The notes beneath the pieces are model-generated. The model saw only the letters and a list, made by a program, of their open reading frames with translations, was not told the DNA's origin and searched no databases. From Paenibacillus alginolyticus DSM 5050 = NBRC 15375 (GTDB lineage: Bacteria > Bacillota > Bacilli > Paenibacillales > NBRC-103111), in NCBI RefSeq assembly GCF_000422905.1, contig NZ_KE383948.1, positions 107,832-171,831 on the forward strand: a stretch of 64,000 bases of DNA. Direction: 5' to 3'. Within the stretch, counting starts at the first letter, position 1. Every line of letters begins with the position of its first letter. The translations under genes were made by a program, and so were the position numbers. Positions 59,300-64,000 of this stretch are shown one piece after another.

Positions 59300-59345
59300 A
59301 AAAGGCGGCAGAATACGGTATTTCACGTATTCTGCCGCCTTTTTG
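59300..59345. terminator. Bidirectional terminator after the quinone oxidoreductase
   Basis: AAAAGGCGGCAGAATACG and CGTATTCTGCCGCCTTTT form a perfect 18-bp stem with an 8-nt loop. Confidence 0.92.
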
Positions 59346-59581
59346 AATAGAAGAATATGTTAAGTGAGAGATCGTCGATTCACAGAAGGTACAATTTTCA
59401 TTTAGCATAGTAATAAATAAGAGCTTTCGACATGAACAGCTCCTCCACGAACTCTTTTTAGTTGCCATGTGCAATAATATACCCAAGCCTACATAAAGAA
59501 AGTCCATATACAATCCTTGCTGAATCTTGTATCTTGTTAAAATTGACACATCGCATCGTACAAGGAAACGAGGAAATGCTC

Positions 59582-60793
59582 ATGTTATCAGCTATGAACA
59601 AATTAACAGCTATGAATAAACTAACAGCGATTAAACTGCCGTTTTGGGTCATGTTTATGAATACATTTAGTATGGCGGTCGGATTTTATATGATGATTCC
59701 GCTGCTTGCCTCGTATTTACTGCACGATTTACTGTTAACTGTCACAGTGGTTGGCGTCATATCGGCTATCCGCAGCTTTAGTCAACAAGGTTTGTCCGTT
59801 TTCTGCGGCACTTTGGCCGATAGACTTGGATATAAACGTACGATCTTGATTGGTTTGTTAATTCGTACCTTAGGTTTCGGACTATTCGGATTCGTGGATC
59901 ATATTCCAGGCTTAATCCTAGGATGCTTCTTCTCTGGTTTGGGCGCAGCAATGTTTCAACCGGCCAGTTATGCCTACTACGCAGCGCTTTCTACATCGGA
60001 AAACCGGATTACAGTTTACTCGATACGTGAAATGTTAAGTAATTTGGGATTTGTGGTTGGACCCATAATAGGCGCGTTTTTAATGGGTTTTCATTTTCAA
60101 TATGTCAGTATAACAGCAACGCTGATTTTCGTGTTTTCTTTTTTGTTAAGCCTTTTCTTTTTACCTCACATTAAAACGGAACAAACAAAAGCAGATGACG
60201 TAGGTATGCTGCCACAGCTGAAAAAAGTGCTGCAGAACCGCAGCTTTCTGCGATTTATGTTGTTTGCGATGATATCCTGGTCGCTTGTAGCTCAGCTGTA
60301 TATCGCCGTTCCATATCGAGTGAATCAGATTGCTGCAGGAGCCAATATCGGTTTCATTTATAGCTGCGGAGCCATCGTAATGGTGCTGCTGCAGGTTCCT
60401 TTTTCTAAATTAAGTCAGACTAAGATGCAGCCGTTTGGCGTGCTATCACTTGGAACGTTACTAATTTCGGTCGGGCTGTTTACAATTGGAATGTCGGGAT
60501 CCATGCTGGGGATTTATGCGGGAGTCATTTCATTAATGCTCGGGCAAGTCTTTTGGCAGCCAATGATGAATACCATGGTATCTGAATTCGCTGGGACTGG
60601 AAGTATAGCCAGTTATTTGGGCTTTAACAGTTTTGCTTTATCCATCGGCGCTATGATTGGCAATGTTGGCGGGGGATATTTGTACGACTTGGGGAGCATG
60701 CTCGGTTGGGGCGCTCTGCCTTGGTTTAGCTTCTTCATAATGGGGCTTGCTAATATTTGGTTTATGCTCAAAGAACAAAGATCACCAAGATAA
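59582..60793 (+). CDS. MFS transporter
   Basis: This ~403-residue 12-helix transporter of the YdeE/MdtH-like sort has helix 1 FWVMFMNTFSMAVGFYMMIPLLASYLL, motif A in LSVFCGTLADRLGYKRTILIG (G-x-L-x-D-R-x-G-x-K) and LGAAMFQPASYAYYAAL. I prefer ATG 59582 (GAGG about 8 nt upstream); ATG 59576 and the longer frame from 59462 are alternatives. The N-terminus contains an 18-bp direct duplication (MNKLTA-MNKLTA). The substrate is unknown. Confidence 0.88.
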   Translation: MLSAMNKLTAMNKLTAIKLPFWVMFMNTFSMAVGFYMMIPLLASYLLHDLLLTVTVVGVISAIRSFSQQGLSVFCGTLADRLGYKRTILIGLLIRTLGFGLFGFVDHIPGLILGCFFSGLGAAMFQPASYAYYAALSTSENRITVYSIREMLSNLGFVVGPIIGAFLMGFHFQYVSITATLIFVFSFLLSLFFLPHIKTEQTKADDVGMLPQLKKVLQNRSFLRFMLFAMISWSLVAQLYIAVPYRVNQIAAGANIGFIYSCGAIVMVLLQVPFSKLSQTKMQPFGVLSLGTLLISVGLFTIGMSGSMLGIYAGVISLMLGQVFWQPMMNTMVSEFAGTGSIASYLGFNSFALSIGAMIGNVGGGYLYDLGSMLGWGALPWFSFFIMGLANIWFMLKEQRSPR

Positions 60794-60907
60794 TGAAAGC
60801 CTTTTTTTGACCATATAATCCATGGATATGCTCATCCTATGCATTCTACCTCAGCTAAAATCATGCTATCCTGATTGCATATGACACGAAGGAGGCAAGT
60901 ATTTACA

Positions 60908-61972
60908 ATGAGCATAAACAAAATGAAAATTGGTGTAATCGGAGCAGGATCGATATCCGATATGCACTTTGAGTCCTATGTGAAGCAAGCAGACGCAGAA
61001 TTGGTTGCCGTATGTGATTTGAATCGTCAAAGAGCGGAGGATAAAGCCGCAAAATATAACGTTGAGCATATTTACACCGATTATCGGGAGCTTTTGGCGA
61101 ATCCAGAAGTGGATGCTGTAAGTATTTGTACATGGAATAATACACACGCTGAGATTAGCATTGCTGCTTTGCGCGCTGGCAAGCATGTTCTTGTTGAGAA
61201 ACCACTTTGCAAAACCGTGGAAGAGGCTGAGCGCATTCAAGACGCCGTTCGTGAAACGGGGAAAATTCTGCAGGTTGGTTTTGTAAGAAGATATGATACC
61301 AATGCTCAGCTTGTTAAGCGCTTTATCGATAATGGCGATTTGGGAGAATTGTACTATGCCAAAGCATCGTGTCTACGTCGATTAGGTAATCCAGGTGGCT
61401 GGTTTGCTGACTCGGAACGATCTGGCGGCGGACCTTTAATCGATATTGGTGTACATGTGATTGACTTATGCTGGTACTTAATGGGGAGACCGAAGCCTGT
61501 ATCTGTCAGTGGTCATACGTATAACAAGCTTGGGAATCGGGCGAATGTACGCAATCTTTCCTTTTATAAAGCTGCCGATTATAATGTTGAGTTGAATACG
61601 GTTGAAGATATGGCTAATGCTTTAATTCGGTTTGAAAATGGAGCTTCCCTCATGGTTGATGTAAGCTTTACTCTTCATGCCAAAAAGGATGAAATCGCAG
61701 TCAAGCTATACGGAGATAAAGGCGGCGTGGAATTGGAGCCTGAGCTTGTCCTCGTCACGGAAATGCTGGATACCATTTTGAATGTAGCTCCACAGACAGA
61801 TAGCAAATCTATCAACATAACGGAAGCTTTTAGTCAGGAGATCAGTCATTTCTTAAGCTGTTGTCGAACTGGAAATTCACCGATTAGTCCTGTAGAAGAT
61901 GGACTTACGATGATGAAAATTCTGTGTGGTATTTATGAATCAGCTGCCAAAGGCCAGGAAATCAGGTTATAA
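60908..61972 (+). CDS. Gfo/Idh/MocA-family oxidoreductase
   Basis: This ~354-residue NAD(P)-dependent enzyme has the Rossmann motif IGVIGAGSISDMHFESY, the catalytic EKP (HVLVEKPLCKTVEEAERI) and the C-terminal GGGPLIDIGVHVIDLCWYLMG, with D and H of the D-x-x-x-H active site. AAGGAGG is present but 13 nt from ATG 60908, a long spacing; an alternative ATG at 60923 would remove five residues. It forms a probable operon with two sugar isomerase genes downstream (30- and 40-bp gaps), like myo-inositol or keto-sugar pathways. Confidence 0.92.
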   Translation: MSINKMKIGVIGAGSISDMHFESYVKQADAELVAVCDLNRQRAEDKAAKYNVEHIYTDYRELLANPEVDAVSICTWNNTHAEISIAALRAGKHVLVEKPLCKTVEEAERIQDAVRETGKILQVGFVRRYDTNAQLVKRFIDNGDLGELYYAKASCLRRLGNPGGWFADSERSGGGPLIDIGVHVIDLCWYLMGRPKPVSVSGHTYNKLGNRANVRNLSFYKAADYNVELNTVEDMANALIRFENGASLMVDVSFTLHAKKDEIAVKLYGDKGGVELEPELVLVTEMLDTILNVAPQTDSKSINITEAFSQEISHFLSCCRTGNSPISPVEDGLTMMKILCGIYESAAKGQEIRL

Positions 61973-62002
61973 CTATCTAGGAACAGATGTGGAGGAACGG
62001 AT

Positions 62003-62863
62003 ATGAAACTTGGCGTTAGTACGTATAGTTTATTTCAGGCTCTAAAGTCTGGAGAAATGGACATTATGGGTGTTATTGACTGGATTGCCGATCAGGGCGG
62101 CGAACATGTTGAGATTGTGCCCCTTGGCTTTGATTTACCCGGGAATTTGGAACTTGCGGATGAGATTCGACTTAAGGCGCAGTCGCGCGGCATCGAAATA
62201 TCTAATTATGCAATTGGAGCAAACTTTTTAACGGACTCTCAAGAGGCCTACGAACAAGAAATTAAAAGGGTCAAAGGGGAAGTCGATCTTGCTGCAAGGC
62301 TTGGTGTACAAAGAATGCGCCATGATGTTGCATCAAGTGAGGATCGTTCTATTGCGAACTTTAACAAAGAACTTGAACGTATGGCGGAGGCCTGCCGTCA
62401 AATTGCTGACTACGCTTCGCAATATGGCATCATAACGAGCGTTGAGAATCACGGATATTTTGTGCAGCACAGTGACCGCGTTCAGACGTTAATTCAAGCC
62501 GTAGACCGTTCCAATTTCCGCACAACTTTGGATGTGGGTAATTTCATGTGTGTAGATGAAAATTCCGTTGCAGCGTTGAAAAATAATCTGCCTTTCGCTT
62601 CGATGGTCCATGTGAAGGATTTCTATCTTCGTCCTTCCTATCAAAATCCAGGCACGGGTTGGTTCCAGACCCTGCAAGGCAATCATTTGCGCGGCGCTAT
62701 TGTGGGTCATGGTGATATTGATATGAAAGAAGTTTTGCGCGTTATTAAAAGCTTCGGCTATGACGGATTCATTTCCTTGGAATTCGAAGGCTTGGAGGAA
62801 TGCAAAATGGGTACGATGATTGGGTTGCAAAATATTAGAAGGCTATGGGATGATGTGGAATAG
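62003..62863 (+). CDS. Xylose-isomerase-like sugar phosphate isomerase/epimerase
   Basis: This 286-residue AP-endonuclease-2-family TIM barrel starts KLGVSTYSLFQALKSGEMDIM. The metal-site residues are recognisable: E in SVENHGYFVQHSDRVQTL, D and N in TTLDVGNFMC, H in MVHVKDFYLRP, and E in FISLEFEGLEE. GTGGAGG precedes the ATG. It acts in the cytoplasm on an unknown keto-sugar, probably in series with the neighbouring Gfo/Idh enzyme. Confidence 0.9.
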   Translation: MKLGVSTYSLFQALKSGEMDIMGVIDWIADQGGEHVEIVPLGFDLPGNLELADEIRLKAQSRGIEISNYAIGANFLTDSQEAYEQEIKRVKGEVDLAARLGVQRMRHDVASSEDRSIANFNKELERMAEACRQIADYASQYGIITSVENHGYFVQHSDRVQTLIQAVDRSNFRTTLDVGNFMCVDENSVAALKNNLPFASMVHVKDFYLRPSYQNPGTGWFQTLQGNHLRGAIVGHGDIDMKEVLRVIKSFGYDGFISLEFEGLEECKMGTMIGLQNIRRLWDDVE

Positions 62864-62903
62864 GCAACAGAATTCAGCGATACGAAAGGTGTGTTGATGA
62901 AAT

Positions 62904-63773
62904 ATGGGGAATCCGATTGGCATTATGGTTGACAGTCTGCGTCTAGGCTTGCGCGATGGTTTGAAGAAAGCCAAAGAGCTCGGTGCAGACGGGGTACAAA
63001 TATATGCAGTTTCAGGCGAAATGGACCCGGCGAACTTATCGCCTCAAGCACGTAAGGAATTGAAAGCTTACATCGAGTCATTGGGGCTTAGCATTTCTGC
63101 TTTGTGTGGAGATTTGGGCGGTCATGGCTTCCAAGATCAGTCCGTGAATGCCGACAAAATTGAAAAATCAAAGCGTATTCTCGATCTTGCGGTTGAGCTG
63201 GGAACCAAGGTCGTAACCACTCACATCGGTGTCGTACCTGAGCAAGCCAATGGCCCGATCTATGAAACGATGCTGCATGCGTGTGAAGAATTAGGCGTGT
63301 ATGCAAGCAGCTTAGGCGCCTACTTTGCCGTAGAAACCGGTCCAGAAACAGCTGCTCACTTGAAAAGCTTTCTAGATTCGTTGTCCACCAAAGGCGTTTC
63401 CGTTAACTTTGATCCGGCGAATATGGTGATGGTGACAGGCGATGATCCTGTACAAGGGGTTATCACGTTGAAAGACTATATTGTCCACACGCATGTGAAG
63501 GACGGCATACGACTGCGTCAGGCAGACCCTCGCGAAGTTTACGGTTCACTAGGTTATCAACCGATGAGTCACGAGCTTATCGCCGAGGCAGCGACATCAG
63601 GACCATATTATCGAGAGCTCGCGTTAGGCGAAGGACATGTCGATTTCGAGCGCTACTTTCAAGCGCTTCGCGACATTGGCTACACAGGCTATTTGACCAT
63701 TGAGCGTGAAGTTGGGGAAAAGCCTGAGGTAGACATTGCTAATGCGATTGCGTTTATTAAGAAATTTCAGTAA
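62904..63773 (+). CDS. Xylose-isomerase-like sugar phosphate isomerase/epimerase
   Basis: This 289-residue second AP2-family TIM barrel has GIMVDSLRLGLRDGLKKAKELGADGVQIYAV, AVETGPETAAHLKSFLDSL (metal E), VNFDPANMVM (D), IVHTHVKDG (H) and YLTIEREVGEKPEVDI (E). It lies 40 bp after the first isomerase and only distantly resembles it. It is the last gene of the cluster, followed by repeats and a terminator. Confidence 0.92.
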   Translation: MGNPIGIMVDSLRLGLRDGLKKAKELGADGVQIYAVSGEMDPANLSPQARKELKAYIESLGLSISALCGDLGGHGFQDQSVNADKIEKSKRILDLAVELGTKVVTTHIGVVPEQANGPIYETMLHACEELGVYASSLGAYFAVETGPETAAHLKSFLDSLSTKGVSVNFDPANMVMVTGDDPVQGVITLKDYIVHTHVKDGIRLRQADPREVYGSLGYQPMSHELIAEAATSGPYYRELALGEGHVDFERYFQALRDIGYTGYLTIEREVGEKPEVDIANAIAFIKKFQ

Positions 63774-63776
63774 AAC

Positions 63777-63866
63777 ATCAGGAAAGTATCGGCATCATCA
63801 GGGAACTATCGATAAGGTAAATCGTCGGTAATCATCAGAAAATCATCAGAAAATCGTCAGAAACAG
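63777..63866 (+). repeat. Short tandem CATCAG/CGTCAG repeats
   Basis: AATCATCAGAA and related CATCAGG/CGTCAG units recur seven or so times between the isomerase stop and its terminator. Their role is unclear. Confidence 0.55.
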
Positions 63867-63899
63867 AAAGAACCTCGCAATTTTGCGGGTTCTTTTTTT
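63867..63899 (+). terminator. Terminator of the Gfo/Idh-isomerase cluster
   Basis: AAGAACCTCGCAA and TTGCGGGTTCTT pair around TT with one mismatch, followed by seven T. Confidence 0.9.
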
Positions 63900-63904
63900 A
63901 TTTG

Positions 63905-64000
63905 GTCAGGTTTGGCGGTCGGAGAAGTACCGCTCGGGGTCGAAGCGGTAGAGAAAGAGCTGTGAGAGGTCCGAAAAGAGCCTCTCAGCAGCAAGTGAAG
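63905..64000. repeat. Start of another palindromic dispersed repeat
   Basis: GAGAGGTCCGAAAAGAGCCTCTC, TACCGCTCGG..CGAAGCGGTA and the AGAAAGAGCT stretch resemble the units at 52.4-53.1 kb. The element runs off the window. Confidence 0.5.

Noticed and set aside
1..64000. tRNA, rRNA or prophage/insertion-sequence genes
   Set aside because: I found no tRNA-like cloverleaf, rRNA segment, integrase or intact transposase gene on either strand.

Overview
The window looks like a chromosomal segment of a spore-forming, low-GC Gram-positive bacterium, most likely Paenibacillus or a close relative. The signs are strong AGGAGG-type ribosome binding sites, several TTG/GTG starts, LplA/LplB/LplC-type polysaccharide ABC transporters with two-component partners, a SigI/RsgI pair, putative Spo0A boxes, an InhA-like M6 protease, many Gfo/Idh oxidoreductases and dispersed palindromic repeats. 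I found no rRNA, tRNA or CRISPR array. The species call is inference from gene style, not from a marker gene.

Layout. 0-4.2 kb: the 5' part of an MFS exporter, two small membrane-protein genes, a lysine-repeat protein, and an FMN riboswitch in front of an EamA transporter. 4.2-14.6 kb: an azoreductase, then a LacI regulator followed by a compact operon (permease, ATPase, binding protein, permease, small beta-rich protein, PHP metallohydrolase, glycerophosphodiester-phosphodiesterase-like protein, unknown protein, nitronate monooxygenase). Copies of one short repeat unit lie at both ends of this block. 14.6-19 kb: an M6 metalloprotease and a fused double permease. 19-21.4 kb: a gene graveyard with DeoR, Lrp, metallo-beta-lactamase-fold and FGGY kinase remnants. 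21.4-28.9 kb: a PAS-GGDEF-EAL-PilZ protein, a Ser-rich copper-amine-oxidase-domain protein, and the sigI-rsgI operon, which is preceded on its own strand by a c-di-GMP-I riboswitch, a terminator and a sigma-A promoter next to two inverted Spo0A boxes.

29-36 kb: an lplABC-like transporter with YesM/YesN-type kinase and regulator, decayed in three genes (deletion in lplC, an internal inversion in the kinase, two frameshifts in the regulator). 36-45 kb: a GH2 glycosidase and a four-gene sugar-oxidoreductase operon. Their promoters carry the same palindrome (AAAGAC-TT-GTCTTT), and an unusual GGDEF-like/HTH regulator is encoded between them. 45-52 kb: a 2.1-kaa secreted polysaccharide-lyase-like protein. 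52-54 kb: an array of 155-bp palindrome-rich repeats and a frameshifted nuclease-like gene. 54-64 kb: a cystine-type amino acid ABC transporter, a GGDEF-EAL protein, a quinone oxidoreductase, an MFS transporter, and a Gfo/Idh plus two sugar isomerase/epimerase genes.

Themes. Carbohydrate capture and modification dominates: secreted lyase, GH2, lpl transporter, Gfo/Idh and isomerases. c-di-GMP signalling appears three times: two EAL proteins and one riboswitch wired to the cell-wall/polysaccharide sigma factor SigI. Several apparent frameshifts are single-base losses that could each be homopolymer undercalls, so part of the pseudogene count may be sequencing error. The inversion, the deletions and the multiply damaged genes cannot be explained that way.
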